The position numbers and the translations under genes were made by a program. The notes beneath the pieces are model-generated. The model worked only from the letters and a program-made list of their open reading frames with translations. It did not search any database and was not told where the DNA came from. A stretch of DNA of 64,000 nucleotides, taken from contig NZ_CALXSK010000015.1 in NCBI RefSeq assembly GCF_944391105.1, positions 1 to 64,000 on the forward strand, given 5' to 3'. Source of the DNA: an uncultured Victivallis sp. Its GTDB lineage: Bacteria > Verrucomicrobiota > Lentisphaeria > Victivallales > Victivallaceae. Positions 18,152 through 26,451 of this stretch are shown in pieces; positions within the stretch are counted from its first letter, which is position 1; each line of letters starts with the position of its first letter.

Positions 18152-19774
18152 ATGATGAACACACTGCCAGGAAGTTTTATCGCTGTCGGCAACATCCCGG
18201 ACGCCACAACGGCTTATCATGACGAACCGTTATCGCTTCTCTTCGGAATGTGCAACGGAGCAATGCAGTTCAACAACCGGGTGTTTCTGTACGGCGACCG
18301 TCTGATTCGGGTGAATCTGAACTGGATACGGGATTACATCCTGACCATGAAGGGATTCCGATACACGGAAAAAGATCTGACAAGCTTTCCGGATCTGCTG
18401 CTTGAAAAACAGCACAAAAAAGGATTTTTTTATGAAATCATCGCACCGGTGACGGATATGCATTCCGGCAGACCATGGCGGGAAAACGGCGTACTGCACC
18501 AAATATCCTCCCCGGAATGCTGTTATTATGAACCGGGATTGAAGTTCGGTCTCTGCCGGCTCGAACTCGAAGCCGACATCGAATACCTGATGGTGGAAGG
18601 CGCTTTCATGATCTGGCAGGCCACCGGAGACGACGACTGGCTGCGACGCAATCTTCCGCGTCTGGAAAAGGGAGTGCATTATATCATGAGTGATCCGCTG
18701 CGCTGGGACAGGAGTCACGGCCTGGCCAAACGGCCGCGTACACTCGACACCTGGGATTTTCTCGACAGCAAACGCTCCCAGACCGACCGGGCGATCCACC
18801 CCGACGATCCGATGGGAATCTTCCATGGCGACAATACGGGGCTGTACAATGCCAAACTCCTGATGGCGAAAATGTACCGCTTTTTCGGCGATGAGAGCTC
18901 CGCCATACGCCACGAGGAGGAGGCTGCGGCGCTGCGGGAGCGGATCATGAAATTTTTGTGGAACGGCGATTTCTTCCGGCACTTTCTGCCGCTCGACCCG
19001 GTCGATTACGGGGTTGACGAAGAGCGTCAGATGAGCCTGTCCAACGCCTATGCACTGAATCGCAACATCCTTGATCTGAACCAGAAACGGCGCGTGATCG
19101 CGGCCTATCGCGCCATGCGCAAACCCGGCGGCGGAGATCTCGACGACTTCTGCAACCTCGAACCTCCGTATCCGATGTTTCACGGTATGAAAGCCGGATT
19201 CTATGTGAATGGCGCACTCGCCCCGTTCGTCGCGGGCGAACTCGCTCTGGGCGCCTTTGAGTCCGGCGAAGAGGCGTACGGGGTCGACATCCTGAAACGG
19301 ATGGGACGCAAAATCAGCCGCGACGGAAAAGTCGCCTTTCTCTATGACCGCAACGGAAACGACATCGGCGGCGGTCCCCGCTGCTGGTGCGGCGCGGAAT
19401 TGATGCACGCCGAATGCGCCGGACTTGCCGGAGTGGTGGACAACGGCAAGCTGTTTGAAAATGTCACGCTCTCTCCCCGTTTCCTCGCTGCCGGGGAAAC
19501 CAGAGCGCACGTCCGCCTGGAATACGCCGCCTCCGGGGCCGCAGTGGAATATGACTGGTCGTTCGATCCGGAAAAAAAGCGGATCGGATTCCACCTGCTC
19601 TCCCGCCACAACTTCTGCACGGTGCGGATGCTGCTGCCGGAGGAGAGCTCTTCACCCGTTTGCCGCATCGAAACGAAGGAGATTCCCACCAAAATTGAAA
19701 CGGTCTCCCGCAGCCGCTATCTGGTGGTGGAAAACTTCCCGTCCGGATCAGAATGCGTGATTGATCTGGAATGA
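18152..19774 (+). CDS. Six-hairpin (alpha/alpha barrel) glycosidase-like protein
   Basis: 540 residues, no signal peptide, so probably cytoplasmic. The helical core from about 130 to 440 has hairpin features of (alpha/alpha)6-barrel glycosidases: EGAFMIWQATGDDDWLRRNL, DTWDFLDSKR, FHGDNTGLYNAKLLMAKMYR, a helix pair around RERIMKFLWNGDFF, and NLEPPYPMFHGMKAGFY. The C-terminal 90 residues are beta-rich (LSPRFLAAGETRAHVRLEY and AAVEYDWSFD), as in GH78/GH63-like enzymes that end in a beta-sandwich. Asp and Glu residues in the EPP and DTWD segments could be catalytic, but the family and substrate are not identified. It overlaps the downstream EamA transporter start by 4 nt, suggesting import and cleavage of the same oligosaccharide under AraC control. 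Confidence 0.65.
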   Translation: MMNTLPGSFIAVGNIPDATTAYHDEPLSLLFGMCNGAMQFNNRVFLYGDRLIRVNLNWIRDYILTMKGFRYTEKDLTSFPDLLLEKQHKKGFFYEIIAPVTDMHSGRPWRENGVLHQISSPECCYYEPGLKFGLCRLELEADIEYLMVEGAFMIWQATGDDDWLRRNLPRLEKGVHYIMSDPLRWDRSHGLAKRPRTLDTWDFLDSKRSQTDRAIHPDDPMGIFHGDNTGLYNAKLLMAKMYRFFGDESSAIRHEEEAAALRERIMKFLWNGDFFRHFLPLDPVDYGVDEERQMSLSNAYALNRNILDLNQKRRVIAAYRAMRKPGGGDLDDFCNLEPPYPMFHGMKAGFYVNGALAPFVAGELALGAFESGEEAYGVDILKRMGRKISRDGKVAFLYDRNGNDIGGGPRCWCGAELMHAECAGLAGVVDNGKLFENVTLSPRFLAAGETRAHVRLEYAASGAAVEYDWSFDPEKKRIGFHLLSRHNFCTVRMLLPEESSSPVCRIETKEIPTKIETVSRSRYLVVENFPSGSECVIDLE

Positions 19775-20652
19775 GTTACGGCATCATCCTCCTGCTTCTG
19801 ACCGGGCTGTGCTGGGTTGGAATCGGGGTCGTCGTCAATCATGCCGCCCGGCAGCAGCTGGACATGGATCTCATTCAGTCGGCCGCAGCGGCGATCATCC
19901 TCTTCGCCGCAATCGGAATGATGTTCCTGCGCAACAGCTTCCGTCCTCCAATCGGCGGGATGTGGCTGTGCTACGGGGCTCTGCTGGCCGCCGGAGCAGG
20001 AAACTTTTTGATGCTGAGCTGGATGCGTTATGCCATGGCCGTCGGGAACAGTGGCGCGGTCTGGGGGATCGTCCAGAGCGCCATGATCTGCCCGTTCGTC
20101 ATGGGCATGGTGTTTTTCGGCGTTGCCCCGACCTGGAACCGCCTCGCCGGACTGGGGCTGGTTCTGGCGGGAATTCTGTTCCTGAGCCGGGCAACGCCAA
20201 CCCGGGCGGAATCCCGGCGCGGCTGGCTGCTGTTTGCATTCGGCGCATTCGCCGCATCCGGTACGGCGCAGTGCCTCGCCAATCTGCCATCCTACTGGAT
20301 GCACCTGGAAATGAGCAGTGAACTTCGCGCCGGACTGGTTCAGGCCGGAACCATTGCGCTTTTCCTGGTTTCCACCCCGTTCCGCAGGTGTAAGACCGGA
20401 AGGCGGAACTGTCTTAAACCCATACTGTTGCTGAGCGCAATCCAGATTCTTTCGCTGTTTTTTCTGTTTTACCGGGGCCTGAACATCGTGGCCGATCACG
20501 GCTGCGGGTCCATCGGGTATCCGGTTGCCCAGGGAAGCTGCATCGCGTTTTTTCTGCTTTACAACTGCTGCGTTCTGCGTCAGGAAAGCGGCGGCCGAAT
20601 CCTGTGGGCTCTTCCGGCACTCTGCGGCGGAATCCTTCTGATGGCGTGGTGA
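19771..20652 (+). CDS. EamA/DMT-superfamily transporter
   Basis: 293 residues and about ten predicted membrane helices, with the internal duplication of the drug/metabolite transporter superfamily: helices 1-5 (IILLLLTGLCWVGIGVVVNH through MGMVFFGVAPTWNRLAGLGL and VLAGILFLSR) and 6-10 (WLLFAFGAFAASGTAQCLAN through ALPALCGGILLMAW). The VGNSGAVWGIVQS segment and the late IGYPVAQGSCI segment occupy equivalent places in the two halves. The start is the ATG of an ATGA overlap with the six-hairpin protein gene. Co-transcription suggests a sugar substrate, but amino acids or nucleosides are possible for this superfamily. Confidence 0.75.
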   Translation: MSYGIILLLLTGLCWVGIGVVVNHAARQQLDMDLIQSAAAAIILFAAIGMMFLRNSFRPPIGGMWLCYGALLAAGAGNFLMLSWMRYAMAVGNSGAVWGIVQSAMICPFVMGMVFFGVAPTWNRLAGLGLVLAGILFLSRATPTRAESRRGWLLFAFGAFAASGTAQCLANLPSYWMHLEMSSELRAGLVQAGTIALFLVSTPFRRCKTGRRNCLKPILLLSAIQILSLFFLFYRGLNIVADHGCGSIGYPVAQGSCIAFFLLYNCCVLRQESGGRILWALPALCGGILLMAW

Positions 20653-20666
20653 GAAACCCGCGGAAT

Positions 20667-20694
20667 TTGCATTTTCCGCAAACAGGGGTATAAT
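20667..20694 (+). promoter_or_regulatory. Promoter of the CE15-type esterase
   Basis: TTGCAT (20667-20672), 16 bp, TATAAT (20689-20694); about 32 nt before the ATG at 20727. Confidence 0.7.
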
Positions 20695-20726
20695 ATACAA
20701 AATCTCACATACGAAAGAGTTTCAAC

Positions 20727-22037
20727 ATGAACGGAACAATTATGAAAATCGCCGCTGCCGTCATACCCGCGATGATGCTCTCAGGGGCCTCTGCCGATCC
20801 CCTGAAAACAGGCTCCCCTCTGTATGAACAGCTGAAATCCGGATATACTCCCGCGATTCTTCAGCCCGGCTTCTGGAAAGGGGAACTCCCCGATGCGCTC
20901 ACCGCTTCCGACGGGACGAAAATCGACACCCCCGAAGCGTGGATGAACAAACGTCGCCCTGAACTTCTCAAGCTGTTCTGCACCAATGTCTACGGCAATC
21001 CCCTCCCCGCTCCGCCCGAAGGGATCGAATTCAAGGTGATCGAGAGAAGCGACAACGCACTCGGCGGCAAGGCGATCCGTATTCAGGGAGACATCACCTG
21101 CAAAGGGGTGAAGCAGCCCAATCCGTTCCGCATTCTCGTCTATCTGCCGAAGAAGGCGGAGAAACCCGTTCCGGTCTTTCTCGGACTGAATTTTCTGGGC
21201 AATCAGTCGATCAGCGACGATCCGGAAATCCTGATTCCGGAGTGGGTGGAGAATCCGCGTCCGCGGGGGAAACGCGCTCACCGGTACAATCTCGATACCA
21301 TCCTCGACTCCGGTTACGGCATCGCGACCATTCACAATGCCGACATCGAGCCGGACCGCCCCGACGCCTGGCGCACCGGCGTGCGCAACTCGTTCCTGAC
21401 CGACGGCGTCCAGCGCACCGACGATCCCGCCACGATCGCCACCTGGGCATGGGGTCTCTCGCGCGGACTCGACGCGCTGCTCACGCTTCCGGAAGTCGAT
21501 TCCCGGCGCATCATCGTCTGGGGCCACTCGCGGCTCGGCAAGACATCGCTCTGGGCTGCTGCACTTGATCCGCGGTTCGCGGCATCAATCTCGAACGACT
21601 CCGGCTGCGGCGGCGCCTCGCTGACCCGGCACATTCTGAACGACGAAAAGAGCGAAACGCTCCAGCGGATCATCAAAACATTTCCGCACTGGTTCGCGTT
21701 GAATCTGAACAACTACGTCGATCGCGAGGAGACGCTTCCGGTCGATCAGCATGAACTCATCGCGCTCATCGCCCCGCGCCCGGTCTACGTCGCGAGCGCG
21801 CAGGAGGACGCCTGGGCCGATCCGGAGGGGGAGTTTCTCGCCGCCCGCGAAGCGTCGAAGGTCTACCGGCTCTTCGGTTTTCAGGGAATTCCGGCCGATG
21901 CAACCATGCCGAATCTGCATACTCCCGTCGGCAGTGAACGGGTCGGATACCACATCCGCGCCGGGGAGCATGACGTTCAAAATTTCGACTGGGCCGCGTT
22001 CATCCGGTTCATGAACGCAAACCTCCCGGCCGAATAA
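20727..22037 (+). CDS. Secreted CE15-type glucuronoyl esterase-like hydrolase
   Basis: 436 residues. The signal peptide spans about residues 1-23 (MKIAAAVIPAMMLSGASA from residue 6). The alpha/beta-hydrolase core carries the nucleophile motif WGHSRLGKTSLWA (S268), then NDSGCGGASLTR, and a C-terminal GEHDV (H415), the pattern of bacterial CE15 enzymes. CE15 glucuronoyl esterases cut the ester between 4-O-methylglucuronate on xylan and lignin alcohols; related sequences are often annotated as acetylxylan esterases. N-terminal PEAWMNKRRPELLKLFCTNVYG is also typical. The start at 20727 has AAAGAG upstream; the Met at residue 6 is an alternative. It is a single-gene unit between a transporter and recQ. 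Confidence 0.78.
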   Translation: MNGTIMKIAAAVIPAMMLSGASADPLKTGSPLYEQLKSGYTPAILQPGFWKGELPDALTASDGTKIDTPEAWMNKRRPELLKLFCTNVYGNPLPAPPEGIEFKVIERSDNALGGKAIRIQGDITCKGVKQPNPFRILVYLPKKAEKPVPVFLGLNFLGNQSISDDPEILIPEWVENPRPRGKRAHRYNLDTILDSGYGIATIHNADIEPDRPDAWRTGVRNSFLTDGVQRTDDPATIATWAWGLSRGLDALLTLPEVDSRRIIVWGHSRLGKTSLWAAALDPRFAASISNDSGCGGASLTRHILNDEKSETLQRIIKTFPHWFALNLNNYVDREETLPVDQHELIALIAPRPVYVASAQEDAWADPEGEFLAAREASKVYRLFGFQGIPADATMPNLHTPVGSERVGYHIRAGEHDVQNFDWAAFIRFMNANLPAE

Positions 22038-22041
22038 GCGG

Positions 22042-22070
22042 TTGAAAAAACAGCGCTCCGGGTGTATCTT
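22042..22070 (+). promoter_or_regulatory. recQ promoter, apparently leaderless
   Basis: TTGAAA (22042-22047), 17 bp, TATCTT (22065-22070). The ATG of recQ (22079) begins 8 nt after the -10 box, where transcription normally starts, and no Shine-Dalgarno sequence precedes it. Confidence 0.6.
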
Positions 22071-22078
22071 ATGCAATC

Positions 22079-24421
22079 ATGCACGCGCAGAATGATCCAA
22101 TCTCAGCGCTGAAGCGCTATTTCGGGTTCGACGCCTTTCTCGACAATCAGCAGGAGGTCGTCGAACGCATTTTGTGTGGACGCGATCTATGCGTCATCAT
22201 GCCGACCGGAGCGGGCAAGTCGCTCTGCTATCAGCTGCCGATTCTCATGCGCCCCGGTTACGGGATCGTGGTCTCCCCGCTGATCTCCCTCATGAAAGAT
22301 CAGGTCGACTCGCTCATTGAAAAGAATCTCCCGGCCGCATTCATCAACAGCACCGTGCCGTTCGGGGAACAGATCCGGATCGCGAACCAGGCGGCGAACG
22401 GGGAAGTCAAACTGCTCTACGTTGCGCCGGAACGGTTTCATACGGATTTCTTCCGCCGCTTTCTCGTGGAAACGCCCCCCGGGGTCATGATCGTCGACGA
22501 GGCGCACTGCATCAGCCAGTGGGGTCATGACTTCCGCCCCTCGTACCGGCGGCTCGGCGAAGTGATCGACGCGTTCCGGATCCCGCAGGTGTGTGCATTC
22601 ACTGCGACTGCGACGCCGAAAGTGCGGGACGACATCCGCGAACAGCTTCACCGCCCGGAGATGGAACTTCACGTCGCGGGATTCAAACGGCCGAACCTCG
22701 CGTTTTCCGTAGTCGAATGTTCTTCGGACTCGAGCAAGTTCGCCGAGATCCGTCAGCGGCTCAAACGGAAGAAGCCGACTATCATCTACACCTCCACCCG
22801 CAAGGCCGTCGAACTCCTCTCATCTGAACTGGGCTGCATCGGCTATCACGCCGGCATGAGCGACGAGGAGCGCAAGACCGCGCAGGAGAGATTTATGAAC
22901 GACCCCTGCCCCGTGCTCGCCGCCACCAACGCTTTCGGCATGGGAATCGACCGCCCCGATGTGCGGCAGGTGATCCACTTCAACCTCCCCGGGTCGCTCG
23001 AAGCGTACTATCAGGAAGCGGGGCGCGCGGGACGGGACGGCGAAAATGCCGACTGCATCCTGCTTTACGCCTACCGCGACCGTTTCGTGCAGGAGTTTCT
23101 GATCGACCTCTCCAATCCGCCGCCGGAACTCGTGCAGGAGCTCTACACCCGGTTGCGCGAACTTGCGATCGAGCGGAAAACAACCATGCTCGAAGTCACG
23201 CTCTCGGAACTCGTTCCGGAAGTTCCCGGCGCGAAATCCGACAGCCAGCTCTCCGCAGCGATGGCGATTCTGGAAAAAGCGAATCTCATCGACCGCGGCT
23301 ACCGGCGCAACAACCGCGGTTTTCTGCGTTTCACCGAAGATCTCGAATACCTCGCAAGTGAACACGCCGCACAGGCGACGCAGCGTTCGCGGTTCATCGC
23401 GCGCTGCATCGAGCGGTTCGGATTTGAACTGCTTCAGAAAAAGGCGTTTACGTTCGATGAACTCGCCGTTGTTTCAGGACTCTCGGTCGAGCAGGTCCGG
23501 CGTGTGCTCCGGGCGCTGAACGGGGAATGCCTTGAATGGAATGTCCCGTTCGCCGGGCGCGGCACGGAACTGCTTCACCCGGAGAAAGTTCAAGTTGACA
23601 TGGACTATCAGGCGATGTCCGCCAAACGCGAATTTGAACTCGCCCGCCTCGATGAGGTGTGCTCCTACGCGCGCACCGCCGGCTGCCGCCAGGCCGCGCT
23701 CATCAATTACTTCGGGGAAAACGCCCGTTCCTGGCACTGCGGAAGCTGCGACAACTGTTCCGGTTCCGCCGACGGCCATACCGGCCCGCTGCGGGAAGTC
23801 ACCGACGCCGCCGAAGAGGGAATCATCCGCCGCATCCTCGAAGCCGTCGAGGAGTTCGACGGCCGCATCGGCAGCGGGAAACTCAGCCAGATTCTCGCCG
23901 GCAGCCGCAGCGCCGAACTGACCGGACGCGGGTTTCACCGCAGCCGCCACTTCGGCCGCCTCGAAGCCCTGAAGCAGACCCGCATCGCCGCCTATCTGAA
24001 ATCGCTCGAAAAAGCCGGTTACATCGGCAGAATCGAACGCGGCGAATTCCCCTGCATCGAATTGACCGCCCGCGGGCTCGAGGTGCTCAATGAACACGCC
24101 CATGCCCGGATCGATATGCCGGAACTCCGGCGGAAAGCGGAACGGCACACCGCTCCGGCCCGCTCCTCCGGTCCGCTGCCTGAATACGACGAGAGCGCGC
24201 CGCTCTACGAAGAGCTGCGCGCCCTGCGCCACGAAATCGCCGAATCACGCGGCGTCCCGCCGTTTGCCGTCCTCACCAACGCCGCCCTCACTGAACTAGC
24301 CAGGCGGCAGCCTCTTACGATCGAAGAAGCGATGAGAATTCCGGGAATCGGCCCGGTCAAAGCCCGCACGGTTCTCCCGATCTTCCTCGAGAAAATCCGT
24401 GCGTTCCGCGCGTCCCGCTGA
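22079..24421 (+). CDS. recQ: ATP-dependent DNA helicase RecQ
   Basis: 780 residues, longer than E. coli RecQ (about 610). The helicase core has [14 protein letters not shown] (K47), [18 protein letters not shown] (DEAH at 140-143) and the motif VI region [11 protein letters not shown]. The zinc-binding RQC part has C-x-(Y)A..GC and [11 protein letters not shown] cysteines, followed by winged-helix segments ([15 protein letters not shown]). A C-terminal HRDC domain ends the protein ([35 protein letters not shown]). It unwinds 3'-5' and acts in recombination and fork repair. An extra helical and winged segment around residues 370-500 accounts for the added length. Monocistronic, with a leaderless-type promoter. 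Confidence 0.93.
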   Translation: MHAQNDPISALKRYFGFDAFLDNQQEVVERILCGRDLCVIMPTGAGKSLCYQLPILMRPGYGIVVSPLISLMKDQVDSLIEKNLPAAFINSTVPFGEQIRIANQAANGEVKLLYVAPERFHTDFFRRFLVETPPGVMIVDEAHCISQWGHDFRPSYRRLGEVIDAFRIPQVCAFTATATPKVRDDIREQLHRPEMELHVAGFKRPNLAFSVVECSSDSSKFAEIRQRLKRKKPTIIYTSTRKAVELLSSELGCIGYHAGMSDEERKTAQERFMNDPCPVLAATNAFGMGIDRPDVRQVIHFNLPGSLEAYYQEAGRAGRDGENADCILLYAYRDRFVQEFLIDLSNPPPELVQELYTRLRELAIERKTTMLEVTLSELVPEVPGAKSDSQLSAAMAILEKANLIDRGYRRNNRGFLRFTEDLEYLASEHAAQATQRSRFIARCIERFGFELLQKKAFTFDELAVVSGLSVEQVRRVLRALNGECLEWNVPFAGRGTELLHPEKVQVDMDYQAMSAKREFELARLDEVCSYARTAGCRQAALINYFGENARSWHCGSCDNCSGSADGHTGPLREVTDAAEEGIIRRILEAVEEFDGRIGSGKLSQILAGSRSAELTGRGFHRSRHFGRLEALKQTRIAAYLKSLEKAGYIGRIERGEFPCIELTARGLEVLNEHAHARIDMPELRRKAERHTAPARSSGPLPEYDESAPLYEELRALRHEIAESRGVPPFAVLTNAALTELARRQPLTIEEAMRIPGIGPVKARTVLPIFLEKIRAFRASR

Positions 24422-24440
24422 TGCGGAAACCGTTGGAGAA

Positions 24441-25727
24441 TCAATACTTCCAGGTTGCGGACTTCACGCTGTCCCACAAGCCGGACTCGATGTCGACTTT
24501 CTTGCGCGAACTGGTCGCGACCGGGATCGGCACATAGGTGAAACGGTCGTTCCAGTGGCCGATCACCACGTCGGTGCACCCCGCCATCGCACAGTGCACC
24601 GCATGCTGCGCAAGCATCTCGCAGAAGACCGAATCGGTCCCGTTCGACGGCAGACTGCGGATCAGATACGAAGGATCGAAATACTTGACCGTGAGATCGA
24701 TGTTCTTCTCCCTGCCCCACTGCGTGATCGTGTCCCGCAGAAACTCACCGATGTTGTGGTGCAGCTTGTTGCCGGATTTGTCGCGTTTCTCCGAATCCTC
24801 CTTGAACAGATGCTGGCCCGCCCCCTCGGAGACGATGATCACCGCGTGTTTGCGCAGCTTAAGCCGCCGCTCCAGACTCGGCAGCAGCGCGTGTTCCCCC
24901 TCGTAGAGCGAGAACGGATCTTCCGGAATCAGGCAGTAATTCACATGCGTGTTCGCCAGCGTCGCGTAGGCGGCGATGAATCCTGAATCGCGCCCCATCA
25001 CGTGAATGAGTCCGATCCCGTTCGGCGCGCCTTTCGCCTCGTTGTGCGCAGCGGAAATCACCGGTCCGGTGGCATAGACCGCCGTCTCAAATCCGAACGT
25101 CTTATCGATGAAGTTGATGTCGTTGTCAATCGTTTTCGGAATGCCGACGACGCTGATATTGAGTCCGCGCCGCTCAACTTCAAGCGCGATGTCGTGCGCA
25201 CAGCGCAGCGTGCCGTCCCCGCCGATGCAGAAGAGCAGTTTGATGTTCATGCGCTTCAGGGTCTCGACCATGACCGCCTCGTCCTGGCGGCCGCGCGAAC
25301 TGCCGAGCACCGTGCCGCCATCCTCGTGAATCGAGTCGACCGAATCGGGCGTAAGCAGCATCGGCTCATGCCCGTAGGCGGGATTCAGCCCCTGATAGCC
25401 GTACCGGATGCCGAAGACGATCGGCACGTTGTACCGCAGCATCAGCGTGCGGGTCAACCCCTTGATCACGTCGTTGAGTCCGGGGCAGAGTCCACCGGCA
25501 GTCAGGATCGCGGCATGCGTCCAGGAGGGGTCGTGGTAGATCTTCTCCCGCGGCCCGGCCGCTTCAAACGCACTGATCCGCCCGAACTCCTTGAGCTCCG
25601 TCTCAACTTCATGGACGTCCTTGCCGTAGATGACGGTCGCGTCTTCGGGAATGAATTTCACCCCGGTCAGCGGCGACGGAATCGTCGGCGTACCGAGATG
25701 TTTCACTGTCAAATCGGGTATTTCCAT
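24441..25727 (-). CDS. pfkA: 6-phosphofructokinase (ATP-dependent type by motif)
   Basis: 428 residues from the ATG at 25727 (MEIPDLTVKH), with weak GGACAG upstream; an in-frame ATG at 25784 would lie close to the transcription start. Family motifs: ILTAGGLCPGLND, YGYQGL, CIGGDGTLR (169-173 GGDGT) and GIPKTIDNDI (197-203 PKTIDND), then IHVMGRDSGFIAAYA and IIVSEGAGQ. GGDGT rather than GGDD indicates ATP as phosphoryl donor, while Lys in PKTIDND is shared with PPi-type and plant/trypanosome ATP-PFKs. It phosphorylates fructose 6-phosphate in glycolysis. Single gene on the minus strand, convergent with recQ 19 nt away. Confidence 0.88.
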   Translation of the reverse strand: MEIPDLTVKHLGTPTIPSPLTGVKFIPEDATVIYGKDVHEVETELKEFGRISAFEAAGPREKIYHDPSWTHAAILTAGGLCPGLNDVIKGLTRTLMLRYNVPIVFGIRYGYQGLNPAYGHEPMLLTPDSVDSIHEDGGTVLGSSRGRQDEAVMVETLKRMNIKLLFCIGGDGTLRCAHDIALEVERRGLNISVVGIPKTIDNDINFIDKTFGFETAVYATGPVISAAHNEAKGAPNGIGLIHVMGRDSGFIAAYATLANTHVNYCLIPEDPFSLYEGEHALLPSLERRLKLRKHAVIIVSEGAGQHLFKEDSEKRDKSGNKLHHNIGEFLRDTITQWGREKNIDLTVKYFDPSYLIRSLPSNGTDSVFCEMLAQHAVHCAMAGCTDVVIGHWNDRFTYVPIPVATSSRKKVDIESGLWDSVKSATWKY

Positions 25728-25794
25728 AATTATCTGTCCAAATTCGTTGGCCGGCGCGTTTCGCAACACCGGCAGGTTATTCATCCGAATTGAT

Positions 25795-25823
25795 AAAATA
25801 ACTCCGAACCGGAGGAAAATCAA
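25795..25823 (-). promoter_or_regulatory. pfk promoter
   Basis: Minus strand TTGATT (25818-25823), 17 bp, TATTTT (25795-25800). It forms a mirror image with the plus-strand promoter at 25836-25863. Confidence 0.55.
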
Positions 25824-25835
25824 CTCGAATTCCGC

Positions 25836-25863
25836 TTGATTTTCCTGAAAACAGGCTTATATT
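25836..25863 (+). promoter_or_regulatory. Promoter of the exported protein-ygiQ-phosphoesterase operon
   Basis: TTGATT (25836-25841), 16 bp, TATATT (25858-25863). Together with the divergent pfk promoter it makes a 10-bp inverted repeat, GGAAAATCAA (25814-25823) and TTGATTTTCC (25836-25845). Confidence 0.6.
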
Positions 25864-25917
25864 TCCATAATGTTATGATTGGATTGAGAAAATTCCATTG
25901 AGATCGGAGTTGACGAT

Positions 25918-26451
25918 TTGAAGATGAAAAAACTGCTGTTCATATTGCCCGTACTCTGTGCCGTCCTGTCGACCGGAGCGGCGACTCTTTCGTTCCGGAG
26001 CGGCGAGATCCTCGCGGCGGAACTCTCTACGGTTAAACCGCGCATCACCAATGAGGATCCGCTCGCGTTCCCGGTTGATTTCAGCCGGAAGATCTACGCT
26101 GCAATCGTTGTGAAAGTCGATGCCGGGCGCGGCATCTCGATCCATGACTATTCGCTTTCCGCATTCGGCAGAACCTATCCGTGCATCGCCCTGCGCGCCG
26201 GAAACAACAACTTCGACGCCGAAAACTGGCTGGTCAAGCGGGCCGAACCTGGTACCCGCTACACGCTGCTCTTCGTCCTGGACGCAACCAGAATCGGTCG
26301 CGAAAAAGATGAAACGATCACCCTGCATGCGGAATTTCCCCCCGAAGAGAGTGCAGATCTGCGGGTTCCGTTCACGAACCTCGGCAACCGCGGCTTCTCC
26401 ACTCCCGGCTCGATTCCGGGCGGCGGCAGCATGAAAGAGCTCGGGAAATGA
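25918..26451 (+). CDS. Unrecognised small exported protein
   Basis: 177 residues. The TTG at 25918 has GGAG eight bases upstream; an ATG two codons later (25924) is the alternative start. Residues 1-21 (KKLLFILPVLCAVLSTGA) form a signal peptide. The mature part of about 155 residues is predicted mostly beta, with a single-domain look (YAAIVVKVDAGRGISIHDYS, TRYTLLFVLDATRIG) and a Gly-rich C-terminus. No family recognised. It is the first gene of an operon: its stop overlaps the ygiQ start (ATGA). It is likely periplasmic or surface-associated. Confidence 0.7.
   Translation: MKMKKLLFILPVLCAVLSTGAATLSFRSGEILAAELSTVKPRITNEDPLAFPVDFSRKIYAAIVVKVDAGRGISIHDYSLSAFGRTYPCIALRAGNNNFDAENWLVKRAEPGTRYTLLFVLDATRIGREKDETITLHAEFPPEESADLRVPFTNLGNRGFSTPGSIPGGGSMKELGK

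Noticed and set aside
25814..25845. 10-bp inverted repeat taken at first for a terminator
   Set aside because: No T-run follows, both flanking genes read away from it, and the arms coincide with the two divergent -35 boxes.
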